Shown here one piece after another: positions 25,549 to 36,118 of a stretch of DNA of 64,000 nucleotides; position 1 is the first letter of the stretch, and each line of letters begins with the position of its first letter. The stretch comes from SHWB01 sp050246875. GTDB taxonomy: Bacteria; Pseudomonadota; Alphaproteobacteria; UBA6615. The notes beneath the pieces were generated by a model. The model was given only the letters and a program-made list of their open reading frames with translations, was not told the DNA's origin and did no database searches. The position numbers and the translations under genes were made by a program. The stretch covers positions 124,001 through 188,000 of the forward strand of contig JBFWVF010000005.1 of NCBI GenBank assembly GCA_050246875.1. Reading direction: 5' to 3'.

Positions 25549-25660
25549 TTCAGCAGCTTACATGGCTTCATTCATCTTCGCCATCGGCCGGGACACGGCG
25601 CGGCGGCGGCGACTTATAGCAATGCCGCGAGGGCCAACGGAAGGAAACCGCGCATGGCCC

Positions 25661-25691
25661 TTGACCTTCCAGTGACTGGAAGCCCCATCTG
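25661..25691 (+). promoter_or_regulatory. CueR/MerR-family copper promoter and operator
   Basis: A consensus-like -35 TTGACC (25661-25666) runs straight into a perfect inverted repeat CTTCCAG-TGA-CTGGAAG (25666-25682). With a 19-base spacer the -10 would fall near 25686-25691 and is weak. This is the architecture of CueR/HmrR-activated copA promoters (established for E. coli copA, which also has TTGACCTTCC). It drives the downstream copper ATPase. The likely regulator is encoded at 33013-33402. Confidence 0.8.
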
Positions 25692-25698
25692 CGAAATC

Positions 25699-25880
25699 AT
25701 GAAGCCGATCCGACTCATCGCCCTCGCCGGCCTCGGCGTTCTTGCTGGCGGTTTCGACGACCGGCTTTCCGAACGCGAGATCGCCGCTTCGATCGCCTTC
25801 ATCAAGAGCACCTGGCCCGCCGCCATTCGCGCCCGGCAGGCCGGGATCACGGCGCGTGCCCGGGCCGAAAGACGCAAGCC

Positions 25881-25884
<4 letters not shown>
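25699..25884 (+). CDS. Truncated cytochrome c-like protein, haem domain missing
   Basis: The 61-residue product joins a signal-peptide-like start (MKPIRLIALAGLGVLAGG) directly to LSEREIAASIAFIKSTWP and an Arg/Ala-rich tail. The second part is the C-terminal helix of small c-type cytochromes often found upstream of copper ATPases. The CxxCH haem site and the Met ligand are absent, so it looks like an internal deletion that kept the frame. The stop overlaps the copA ATG (ATGA) and copA has only a weak Shine-Dalgarno, so this ORF probably matters for copA translation. An in-frame ATG at 25654 precedes the promoter and is unlikely to be used; ATG 25699 would give an almost leaderless mRNA. Confidence 0.6.
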
Positions 25885-28259
<2,375 letters not shown>

Positions 28260-28367
28260 TTCCGGTACGGACGCTGCCACTGATAGCAGGCCCGCCTCGT
28301 TCCGCTTGCCCTTGTTTGCCATCCGGGCGCCCGGGAGTAGCATCGTGCAGACGGGTGCAAGGTCGGG

Positions 28368-30446
28368 ATGGACTGGATTCTCGGGCGTAGCTACAGGCGT
28401 CTGGGCCGGGCGGGGCGGCGCAAGGCCGGTCGCGTCGCGTTACCCTATGCCGTGCTTGCGACGATCGCCGTCGTCGCCATCGGCATCCTGTCCCTGCACA
28501 CGGCGCGCGTTGCCGACCGCTACGCGGCGGAAGCGTCGCTCGAACTCGCCGGTTCGAACCTTGCCGCCGAGGCCCGCGCGCTTGGCGTGCAGGCGAAGGA
28601 CAAGAGCTGGTGGGATGCCGCCATCGAGAACCTGTTCGTCCGCTTCGATGCACGCTGGGCCGACGATAATCTCGGCTGGTATCTCAAGGACACTTTCGGG
28701 GTCGATGCATCGATCATCGTCGCCGCCGACGACACCACGACAGTCGCCTACGTCGCGGGCAGACCCGACCCGCGCCCGTCGTCGGACATCGTTTCCCACG
28801 GCATCGGCGATCTCGTCGCCCGCGCCCGGGCGGCGCCGATGGGGGAACCGGCGCCCGCGACCGGCTATGCCCTGGTCGACGGCAGGCCGGCCATCGTCGC
28901 CGCCAGTGCCTTCACGCCACAGAATCCCACCGCCGAACAGCAGACGCGCCAGGCGCGGCCCGTCCTCGTTCTCGCGCGGTTCCTCGGCGATACCCTGTTC
29001 GCCGCCATTCACGAGCGTTCGCTGCTCGACGACCTGCACCTGCTGGCGCCCGACGAGGCGCCGCGGCCCGAAACCCTGCAACTCGATATCGCCGCGATCG
29101 ACGGCACCTTGCTCGGCCGCCTCGGCTGGATACCGAGCCGGCCGGGGTCGGACGTCCTCGGCAGCATCATGCCGTACGCGATCCTGCGCCTGCTTGCCGT
29201 CGCCGTCATCGCGACCCTGTTCGTCGGCCGGCTGATCGCCCTCGTCGGCCAGATCGACGCGCAGGCCGAGGAACTCGCCGCCAGCGAGCAGCGCTTTCGC
29301 GATTTCGCCGGCGCGGCGTCGGACTGGTTCTGGGAGACGGATGCCGATCGCCGATTCGTCTTCGTGTCGCGAACGGTCGGCGACGCGGCCAATGCCAATC
29401 CGGCATGGGTCGTCGGCCGCCGCTGGCCGGAGCTTGCGGCGCCCGGCGAGATCGACCGGCAGGTCCGGTGGGACGACGATGTCCTCAGCCGGAGAGAAGC
29501 GTTCCGCGATCTCGTCGCGCGTCAGGATATGGCGGGGGGCCGCGAGGTCTATCTGAAGATCAGCGGCCTGCCGAAGCTGGCCGCGGACGGCACCTTCGTG
29601 GGCTTCCGCGGCACCTGCACTGACATCACCACGGAGATCGAGGCCCGGCGCAACTCGCGGGAGGCGGAGGCCAAGCTGGCGCAGTCGGCAAAGCTGGCGA
29701 CACTCGGCGAGATGGCGGCCGGTCTCGTCCATGAACTGAACCAGCCGCTGAACGTCATCCGGGTCACCGCCGACGACACGATGATGGCGATGGAGGCAGG
29801 CGCCGGCAGTGCGGAGGAAATTCGCGACGCCATCGGCACGGTGCGGACGCAGACCTCGCGCATGGCCGGCATCATCCACAACATGCGCATCTTCAGCCGC
29901 GACGGCTACGGGCGCCGCGAGACCTTCGATGTGCGCGCGGCGGTAACCGACGCCCTGAGCATGGTGCGCTCCGACCTCGTCAAGTCCGGCATCCGGGTCG
30001 AGACGATCGTGCCCGACCGCGACCATCTCGTCTGGGGCCAGCAGTTGCGGCTCGAACAGGTCCTGCTCAACCTGCTGTCCAATGCCGCCGACCAGATCCG
30101 CGCGCGCCATGCGCGGAACCCGGGCCGGCGTCCGGGCCAGCCTGCCGGCAGCATCATTATCGCTGTCGACCGCGACGGCGCGAATTCGGTGACGATTGCC
30201 GTCGCCGATGACGGCGGTGGCATCGCGCCGGAGCACCTGCCGCGCATCTTCGATCCCTTTTTCACAACGAAGGCGCCGGGGCAGGGGACCGGCCTCGGCC
30301 TGTCGATCTCCTATGGCATCGTCGCCAGCATGGGCGGCGAGTTGAGCGCAAGGAACGTCGGAGACGGCGCGCGCTTCGAAATCGCTCTGCCGGCGCACGG
30401 CGAGGGCGCGCGCGCCAGCCCCGGCGCCCCGCCGGCGGAGACATGA
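28368..30446 (+). CDS. Membrane sensor histidine kinase with CHASE4-like and PAS domains (copy 1)
   Basis: The 692-residue kinase has an N-terminal membrane segment (PYAVLATIAVVAIGILSL), a periplasmic CHASE4-like domain (about 50-260, with AKDKSWWDAAIENLF), a second membrane segment (AILRLLAVAVIATLFVG), a PAS domain (about 305-420), then HisKA with phospho-acceptor His455 in GLVHELNQPLN and a HATPase domain with GGGIAPEHLPRIFDPFF and GTGLGLSISYG. The next gene encodes a close paralogue, so the pair arose by tandem duplication. The signal is unknown; location behind copA suggests metal or envelope stress (inference). Confidence 0.9.
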   Translation: MDWILGRSYRRLGRAGRRKAGRVALPYAVLATIAVVAIGILSLHTARVADRYAAEASLELAGSNLAAEARALGVQAKDKSWWDAAIENLFVRFDARWADDNLGWYLKDTFGVDASIIVAADDTTTVAYVAGRPDPRPSSDIVSHGIGDLVARARAAPMGEPAPATGYALVDGRPAIVAASAFTPQNPTAEQQTRQARPVLVLARFLGDTLFAAIHERSLLDDLHLLAPDEAPRPETLQLDIAAIDGTLLGRLGWIPSRPGSDVLGSIMPYAILRLLAVAVIATLFVGRLIALVGQIDAQAEELAASEQRFRDFAGAASDWFWETDADRRFVFVSRTVGDAANANPAWVVGRRWPELAAPGEIDRQVRWDDDVLSRREAFRDLVARQDMAGGREVYLKISGLPKLAADGTFVGFRGTCTDITTEIEARRNSREAEAKLAQSAKLATLGEMAAGLVHELNQPLNVIRVTADDTMMAMEAGAGSAEEIRDAIGTVRTQTSRMAGIIHNMRIFSRDGYGRRETFDVRAAVTDALSMVRSDLVKSGIRVETIVPDRDHLVWGQQLRLEQVLLNLLSNAADQIRARHARNPGRRPGQPAGSIIIAVDRDGANSVTIAVADDGGGIAPEHLPRIFDPFFTTKAPGQGTGLGLSISYGIVASMGGELSARNVGDGARFEIALPAHGEGARASPGAPPAET

Positions 30447-30520
30447 CCCGGCGCGCCGGCCTGGCGATTGGCCGGTGCGAACAGGCACGGTATCATCGTA
30501 TCGACGGGTGACGGGTGACG

Positions 30521-32626
30521 ATGGAACGGGCCTATCAGGGCAGCGGCAAGCCGCGCAGAGCAGTCGGCCGGCGGGAGGCCAACCGACTGCTGGTGCCTTT
30601 CGCGGTGCTGGCCCTGCTTGCCGTGGGGGCGGTGGCCGCCCTCGCCTGGCACAGCGCGCGCGTCGAGGACCGCTTCGCCGCCACCACCTCGGATCGGCTG
30701 GCACGTTCCAACCTCGCCGCCGAGGCCGCCGATCTGGGCCGGCTGGCCAAGGACTACAGCTGGTGGGACGTCGCCATCGACCGGCTGTTCGCCGCTGCCG
30801 ACGCCCGCTGGATCGACGACAACATCGGCTGGTACATGAACGAGACGTTCGACGTCGATGCGGCCATCGTCATCGACGCCCAGAACGGCACGCACACTGC
30901 CTTCGTCGATGGCAAGCTCGTCACGCGCGGTGCGGCCGAGATCGTTGCGCACGGGCTCGACCGCCTGATCGCCGAGGCCCGGGCCGCGCCGATGAACGAG
31001 CCCGAGCCTGTCGTCGGCTTCGGCACGATCGACGGGCGCCCGGCGATCGTCGCGGCCAATGCCTACACGCCCGAGAATCCGACCCCCGACGAACTGAAGC
31101 CGCGCATCCGCCCGGTGCTGATCCTGGCACGCGCCCTGGAGGAGCCCTACCTCGCGCGTCTGGCCGAACGCACCCTGCTCGAGGGCATGGCCTTCACGGC
31201 CCGTGGCCAGGAGGTGCCTTCCGGGCGTCTCGCGGTGGAGGTCACGGCGCTCGATGGCGCGTCGCTCGGCTGGGTGTCGTGGCTGCCGACGCGGCCCGGC
31301 ACCGATCTCCTCACCGCGGTGCTGCCGTATGCGGTCATCGGCATCTTCACGCTCGGTGTGCTGGCGGCGCTGTTCGTCGGCCGCCTGCAGGACATCGTCG
31401 GGCACGTCGAGGCACAGGCGGGTGAACTGACCGCGCGCGCGGCCGCCCTCGCGTCGGGTGAACGGCGGTTCCGCGATTTCGCCCAGGCGGCGTCGGACTG
31501 GTTCTGGGAGACCGATGTCGACCATCGCTTTGTCTTCGTCTCGAAGACCATCGACGAGGTCTCCAGCGTCAATCCGGCCTGGATGGTCGGCCGGCGCTGG
31601 CCCGACCTTACGGCACCGGGTGAAGAGGAGGGGCGGCGGCTGTGGGATGCCGGCGTACTGGCGCAGCACCAGCCTTTCCGCGATATCGTCGCCCGTCAGT
31701 TCCTGCCGGACGGTGGCGTTGCCTACCTCAAGATCAGTGGGCTGCCGAAGCTGGCGGCGGACGGGACGTTCGAGGGGTTCCGCGGCACCTGCAGCGACAT
31801 CACTGCCGAGGTCGAGGCCCGGCGCAGTTCGCGCGAGGCCGAGGCGCGGCTGGCGCAGTCGGCCAAGCTGGCGACGCTCGGCGAAATGGCGGCCGGCATC
31901 GTCCATGAACTGAACCAGCCGCTGAACGTCATCCGCGTCACCGCCGACGACACGATGATGGCGATCGAGGCCGGCATGCGCGACATCGACGAGGTGCGCG
32001 ACGCCGTCGGCACGGTGCGCGCGCAGACGGCGCGCATGGCCGGCATCATCCACAACATGCGGATCTTCAGCCGCGACGACTATGGCCGGCGCGAGATCTT
32101 CGATGTCGGCGCGGCGGTTGGCGCCGCGCTGGGCATGCTGCGCTCCGACCTTGTGAAATCCGGCATCCGGGTCGAGACGGCGACGAGTGGCCGGGACCAC
32201 CTTGTCTGGGGCCAGCAACTGCGCCTCGAACAGGTGCTGCTCAACCTGATGTCGAACGCCGCCGACCAGATTCGCGCGCGCGCGGCGCGCGAGACGGCGC
32301 GGATGCCCGGTTCGCCCACCGGCTCGATCGTCATTGCCATCGATCGGCGGGCGGGGTCGGACGTCGTGACGGTGGCGGTGAGCGACGACGGCGGCGGCAT
32401 TCCCGCCGAGCACCTGGCACGGATCTTCGACCCGTTCTTCACCACCAAGGGACCGGGGCAGGGAACCGGGCTCGGCCTGTCGATTTCATACGGTATCGTC
32501 GCCAGCATGGGCGGCGAACTGACGGCCCGCAATGTCGGCGGCGGCGCGCGGTTCGAGATTGCGTTGCCGTGCCACGGCGAGGGTGCGAAAACGGTGGCCG
32601 GGGCGCGGCCGGCCGAACGGGTCTGA
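30521..32626 (+). CDS. Membrane sensor histidine kinase with CHASE4-like and PAS domains (copy 2)
   Basis: This 701-residue protein has the same domain order as the preceding gene: membrane segment, periplasmic CHASE4-like domain (LAKDYSWWDVAIDRLF), second membrane segment, PAS, HisKA with His462 in GIVHELNQPLN, and HATPase with GGGIPAEHLARIFDPFF. PAS and kinase regions are nearly identical to copy 1, including long identical DNA runs around the His box, while the periplasmic domains differ more. That suggests divergence of the sensed signal. ATG 30521 follows a GTG at 30515 that could also start. The receiver gene follows two bases after the stop. Confidence 0.9.
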   Translation: MERAYQGSGKPRRAVGRREANRLLVPFAVLALLAVGAVAALAWHSARVEDRFAATTSDRLARSNLAAEAADLGRLAKDYSWWDVAIDRLFAAADARWIDDNIGWYMNETFDVDAAIVIDAQNGTHTAFVDGKLVTRGAAEIVAHGLDRLIAEARAAPMNEPEPVVGFGTIDGRPAIVAANAYTPENPTPDELKPRIRPVLILARALEEPYLARLAERTLLEGMAFTARGQEVPSGRLAVEVTALDGASLGWVSWLPTRPGTDLLTAVLPYAVIGIFTLGVLAALFVGRLQDIVGHVEAQAGELTARAAALASGERRFRDFAQAASDWFWETDVDHRFVFVSKTIDEVSSVNPAWMVGRRWPDLTAPGEEEGRRLWDAGVLAQHQPFRDIVARQFLPDGGVAYLKISGLPKLAADGTFEGFRGTCSDITAEVEARRSSREAEARLAQSAKLATLGEMAAGIVHELNQPLNVIRVTADDTMMAIEAGMRDIDEVRDAVGTVRAQTARMAGIIHNMRIFSRDDYGRREIFDVGAAVGAALGMLRSDLVKSGIRVETATSGRDHLVWGQQLRLEQVLLNLMSNAADQIRARAARETARMPGSPTGSIVIAIDRRAGSDVVTVAVSDDGGGIPAEHLARIFDPFFTTKGPGQGTGLGLSISYGIVASMGGELTARNVGGGARFEIALPCHGEGAKTVAGARPAERV

Positions 32627-32628
32627 CG

Positions 32629-33000
32629 ATGGCCAATGTGCTGGTGGTCGACGACGAAATCCTGGCGGCGCGCGCGCTGGCCCGTTTCTTCGATCGCCTC
32701 GACTTCGACGTGACGATGGCGACAGGCTATGTCGAGGCGATGCTCGCCTGGGCCCGCCGGCCGGTCGATCTCGTGGTCACGGATCTCCGCATGCCCGATG
32801 GCAGCGGCCTCGACCTCGTGCGGCAGATCCGCGACTCCAACCATTCCGTCCCGATCATCGTCATGACCGGGCACGTCCTCAGCGAGGCCGAGACGCAGGT
32901 GCTCGAGGCCGGCGCCAACATCGTCTTCCGCAAGCCGATCGACCTCTATGCCATGCGCCGGTCGGTCGCCGAACTGGTGCCATCCCCCGAAGGGCGCTGA
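32629..33000 (+). CDS. Single-domain response regulator
   Basis: This 123-residue protein is a lone receiver (CheY-like) domain. It has Asp8/Asp9 (LVVDDE), the phospho-acceptor Asp52 in VVTDLRMPDG, Thr80 (VMTGHV) and Lys102 (FRKPID). No output domain is attached, so it must act by protein contact or as a phosphate relay. ATG 32629 lies two bases after the kinase stop, implying a shared transcript and partnership with one or both kinases. No DNA-binding regulator of the two-component type is present here; the next gene is a MerR regulator. Confidence 0.92.
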   Translation: MANVLVVDDEILAARALARFFDRLDFDVTMATGYVEAMLAWARRPVDLVVTDLRMPDGSGLDLVRQIRDSNHSVPIIVMTGHVLSEAETQVLEAGANIVFRKPIDLYAMRRSVAELVPSPEGR

Positions 33001-33012
33001 ACGGGAGGCCGC

Positions 33013-33402
33013 ATGCATATCGGCGAACTGGCCGAGCGCACCGGCGTGCCGGCCAAGACCATTCGCTACTACGAGGATATCGGCCTCGTCGCGCCGCCGC
33101 CGCGCGACGCCAACGGCTATCGCCGCTACGGCGACCGCGACGCCGCCGTGCTGCGCTTCGTCCAGCGGGCGCGCAGCCTCGGCTTCCCGGTAAAGGATGT
33201 CGCGGCCTTGCTGACGTTGTGGCACGACCGCGCCCGCGCGAGTGGCGATGTGAGGACGCTGGCAATCGAGCATGTCGAGCGCATCGACGCCAAGGTGCGC
33301 GAGCTGCAGGCGATGCGGGCTGCGCTCGTCGACCTGACGCTGCGCTGCCACGGCGACGATCGGCCCGATTGCCCGATCCTCGACGACCTCGCCGAGGGCT
33401 GA
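33013..33402 (+). CDS. cueR: CueR/HmrR copper-responsive MerR-family regulator
   Basis: CueR binds between -35 and -10 of copper promoters and activates them when it holds Cu(I), Ag(I) or Au(I). The 129-residue protein starts HIGELAERTGVPAKTIRYYEDIGLV (winged helix), has a dimerisation helix, and carries metal ligands Cys112 and Cys120 in RCHGDDRPDCPIL. Ser77, typical of monovalent-metal CueR rather than zinc-sensing ZntR (Cys), is also present, at the same numbering as in E. coli CueR. A GGGAGG Shine-Dalgarno precedes ATG 33013. It follows the receiver by 12 bases, about 7 kb from its presumed operator at 25661-25691. Confidence 0.92.
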   Translation: MHIGELAERTGVPAKTIRYYEDIGLVAPPPRDANGYRRYGDRDAAVLRFVQRARSLGFPVKDVAALLTLWHDRARASGDVRTLAIEHVERIDAKVRELQAMRAALVDLTLRCHGDDRPDCPILDDLAEG

Positions 33403-33487
33403 GGCCGCCTCGACACGAATCTGCCGCGTCGGTTCCTTTGGCCCTCCGGTGCCGACTGCGCCGGCACCGCGGCGACGGGAAACGGGC

Positions 33488-34543
33488 ATGGCACGGCGCA
33501 AGGCCGGCAACGAGGCGCGACGAAAGCGCCGCAAGGCACGCCGCGACAGCAAGGTCAGCGTGCGCCTGCTGGCCGTCGCGGCCGTTGCGCTGATACTCGC
33601 GGCGGCCAGCGTCATCGTTGCGCTGACGACCGCGGACGGTCGGCGACAGGCGCCTCAGCGATCGCCGGTCGCGACCCTCGCCCTCCAGGCGACACCGGCG
33701 CCGCGCCCGGAGCCGCCGCCGGCGACCGTCACAACCGGCAGGGCCGCGACGCCGCCACGCGATGCCGCCGCGGTGCAGCCCGTTCGACCGACCGTAACGC
33801 CCGCCGTGCCCGCATGGCGCGCCAATGCGGTTGCCGTGGCGGCAGCCCCCGGGACTCCGCTGATCGCCGTCATCATCGACGACATGGGCGTCGACCAGCG
33901 GCGCAGCGCCCGTGCGGTGGCGCTGCCGGCGCCGCTGACGCTGTCCTATCTCAGCTATGCCGACAACCTGCCGTCGCAGACCGCGGCGGCGCGGGCGGCG
34001 CGGCACGAACTGATGGTGCATGTGCCGATGCAGCCGCACGACAGCGCCGTCAGCCCCGGCCAGCACGTGCTCGAAGTCGGCATGGCGGCTGCGGAGATCG
34101 AGCGCCGTCTCGCCTGGGCGCTCGACCGGGTGCCCGGCGCCGTCGGCGCGAACAACCACATGGGTAGCGCCTTCACCGAGGATGCTGCCGGCATGCGGAC
34201 GGTCCTCGGCCTGCTCGCCGCGCGCGGGCTGCTGTTCGTCGACAGCCGCACCTCGTCGGCGACGGCGGTGCCCAAGGTGATGCGCGACTTTCCGCTCCCC
34301 GTGCTCGGCCGTGACGTGTTCATCGACCACGACCCGGCAGCGGACGCGGTGCGTGCGGCCCTCGTCGAAGTGGAGGAGACGGCGCGCCACCGCGGCCAGG
34401 CCATCGCCATCGGGCATCCGCGCGACGCGACCCTGGCGGCGCTGGCCGACTGGCTGCCGGGGCTCGCGGCGCGCGGTTTTGCGCTGGTGCCGGTGTCGGC
34501 GCTGGCGGCGCGCGGCATCACCGTGGGGCGGCTCGCCGAGTGA
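33488..34543 (+). CDS. YibQ-like divergent polysaccharide deacetylase
   Basis: The 351-residue product has a very basic N-terminus (RRKRRKARRDSK), one membrane segment (LLAVAAVALILAAASVIVAL), a Pro/Ala-rich linker to about residue 120, and a C-terminal divergent polysaccharide deacetylase domain (family with E. coli YibQ, DUF610). Recognisable parts are IAVIIDDMGVDQRRS, HELMVHVPMQP, GANNHMGSAFTED, FVDSRTSS and AIAIGHPRDATL. It should sit in the periplasm anchored to the inner membrane. The family is linked to envelope or peptidoglycan upkeep, but no activity is established. It converges with trpE. Confidence 0.88.
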   Translation: MARRKAGNEARRKRRKARRDSKVSVRLLAVAAVALILAAASVIVALTTADGRRQAPQRSPVATLALQATPAPRPEPPPATVTTGRAATPPRDAAAVQPVRPTVTPAVPAWRANAVAVAAAPGTPLIAVIIDDMGVDQRRSARAVALPAPLTLSYLSYADNLPSQTAAARAARHELMVHVPMQPHDSAVSPGQHVLEVGMAAAEIERRLAWALDRVPGAVGANNHMGSAFTEDAAGMRTVLGLLAARGLLFVDSRTSSATAVPKVMRDFPLPVLGRDVFIDHDPAADAVRAALVEVEETARHRGQAIAIGHPRDATLAALADWLPGLAARGFALVPVSALAARGITVGRLAE

Positions 34544-34567
34544 CGGCGCAGCCGGCCGGCCGGCGTC

Positions 34568-36118
34568 TCAGTGCGACGCGGCGGGCCGCCTGACGCCGGG
34601 GACAGCGTCGTCGGCCTCGGGACCGGCATAGCGCCCGGCTTCCTCGGCGGCGCGCAACAGGGCGCGGGCCTTGTTGCGGCTCTCCTGCCACTCGGCGGTC
34701 GGATCGGAGTCGGCGACGACGCCGCTGCCGGCCTGGGCATACATCGTGCCGTCCTTCACCAGCGCCGTGCGCAGCGCGATGCAGGTGTCCATGTCGCCGT
34801 TGGCGCCGAAGTAGCCGACCGTGCCGGCATAGAAGCTGCGCCGCGCCGGCTCCAGCTCGTCGATGATCTCCATCGCGCGGATCTTGGGCGCGCCGGTGAC
34901 GGTCCCCGCGGGGAAGCCGGCGACCAGCGCGTCGATCGCCTCGAGGCCGGGCTTCAGCCTGCCCTCGACGTTGGAGACGATGTGCATGACGTGGCTGTAG
35001 CGCTCGATCGCGAATTGTTCGGTCACGCGGACCGAGCCAATCTCGCTGACGCGGCCGACATCGTTGCGGCCGAGGTCGAGCAGCATGAGGTGCTCGGCCC
35101 GCTCCTTCGGGTCGGCCAGAAGCTCGGCCGCGAGAGCCTCGTCCTCGGCGGCGGTGGCGCCGCGCGGACGTGTCCCGGCGAGGGGCCGGATGGTCACCGT
35201 ATCGCCGCGCAGGCGGACGAGAATCTCCGGGCTCGAACCGACCAGCGCGAAGCCGTCGAGTTCCAGATGGAACAGGAAGGGCGACGGGTTGAGGCGGCGC
35301 AGGGCGCGGTACAGTGCGAAGGACGACGCCTGCAGCGGCACGCTGAAGCGCTGCGATGGCACTATCTGGAAGGCGTCGCCGGCGGCGATGTACTCGCGCG
35401 CCCGGGTGACGTTCGCCTCGAACTGTGCCTGCGTCATGTTGGCGACCGGCGTGGCCGCCGGTGCCGGCGCGCGGTCGGCGCGGTATCCCGCGGGCAAAGG
35501 CCGGCCGAGCGCATCGACGACGCGCTGGAGGCGCGCGGTGGCGGCAGCGCAGGCGGCCTCGGGCGCGACGCCGGGATCGGGCCAGACGGGGGTCATTACC
35601 GTCAGCGTGTCACCGACATTGTCGAACACGCAGATGACGGTCGGCCGCATGTAGACGGCCTCGGGAATGTCGAGCGGGTCGGGGTTCGAGTCCGGCAGGC
35701 GCTCCATCAGCCGGACCATGTCGTAGCTCATGTAGCCGAACAGGCCGGCCGACATCGGCGGCAGTTCGGCCGGCACGTCCATGCGGCAGTCACGGATGAG
35801 GCGGGCGAGCGATTCCAGCGGCGGCAGGTCGCTGGCGACGAAGGCGTGCGGGTCGACCAGCGCGTGGCGATTGATCTCGGCGCGGCCGTCGCGGCAGCGC
35901 CAGACGAGGTCCGGCGCGAAGCCGATGCCGGAATAGCGGCCGCGCACCGCACCGCCCTCGACGGATTCGAGAAGGAAGGAATAGGGCTTGCCGGCGGCGA
36001 GCTTGAGCATGGCCGAGACTGGCGTCTCGAGATCGGCGACGAGGCGCGTCCAGACGATCGTCGCCCGCCCGTCGGCGAGGCTGCGCGCGACCTCGGCGGT
36101 GGCCGGCTGCACGTTCAT
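34568..36118 (-). CDS. trpE: Anthranilate synthase component I
   Basis: TrpE converts chorismate to anthranilate, using ammonia from TrpG. The 516-residue protein shows the N-terminal tryptophan-binding LLESVEGGAVRGRYSGIG, and the chorismate-binding core IVPSQRFSV, LVGSSPEILVRLRG, TIRPLAGTRPRGATAAEDEAL, LMLLDLGRNDVGRV, FPAGTVTGAPKIRAMEIIDELE and YAQAGSGVVADSDP. Feedback inhibition by tryptophan is expected from the conserved LLES element. It overlaps the upstream ppiD gene in an ATGA junction. trpG, D and C are about 9 kb away on the same strand. Confidence 0.97.
   Translation of the reverse strand: MNVQPATAEVARSLADGRATIVWTRLVADLETPVSAMLKLAAGKPYSFLLESVEGGAVRGRYSGIGFAPDLVWRCRDGRAEINRHALVDPHAFVASDLPPLESLARLIRDCRMDVPAELPPMSAGLFGYMSYDMVRLMERLPDSNPDPLDIPEAVYMRPTVICVFDNVGDTLTVMTPVWPDPGVAPEAACAAATARLQRVVDALGRPLPAGYRADRAPAPAATPVANMTQAQFEANVTRAREYIAAGDAFQIVPSQRFSVPLQASSFALYRALRRLNPSPFLFHLELDGFALVGSSPEILVRLRGDTVTIRPLAGTRPRGATAAEDEALAAELLADPKERAEHLMLLDLGRNDVGRVSEIGSVRVTEQFAIERYSHVMHIVSNVEGRLKPGLEAIDALVAGFPAGTVTGAPKIRAMEIIDELEPARRSFYAGTVGYFGANGDMDTCIALRTALVKDGTMYAQAGSGVVADSDPTAEWQESRNKARALLRAAEEAGRYAGPEADDAVPGVRRPAASH

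Noticed and set aside
28440..32413. Two long minus-strand frames opposite the sensor kinases
   Set aside because: Both are antisense shadows; their similarity to each other only mirrors the kinase duplication.
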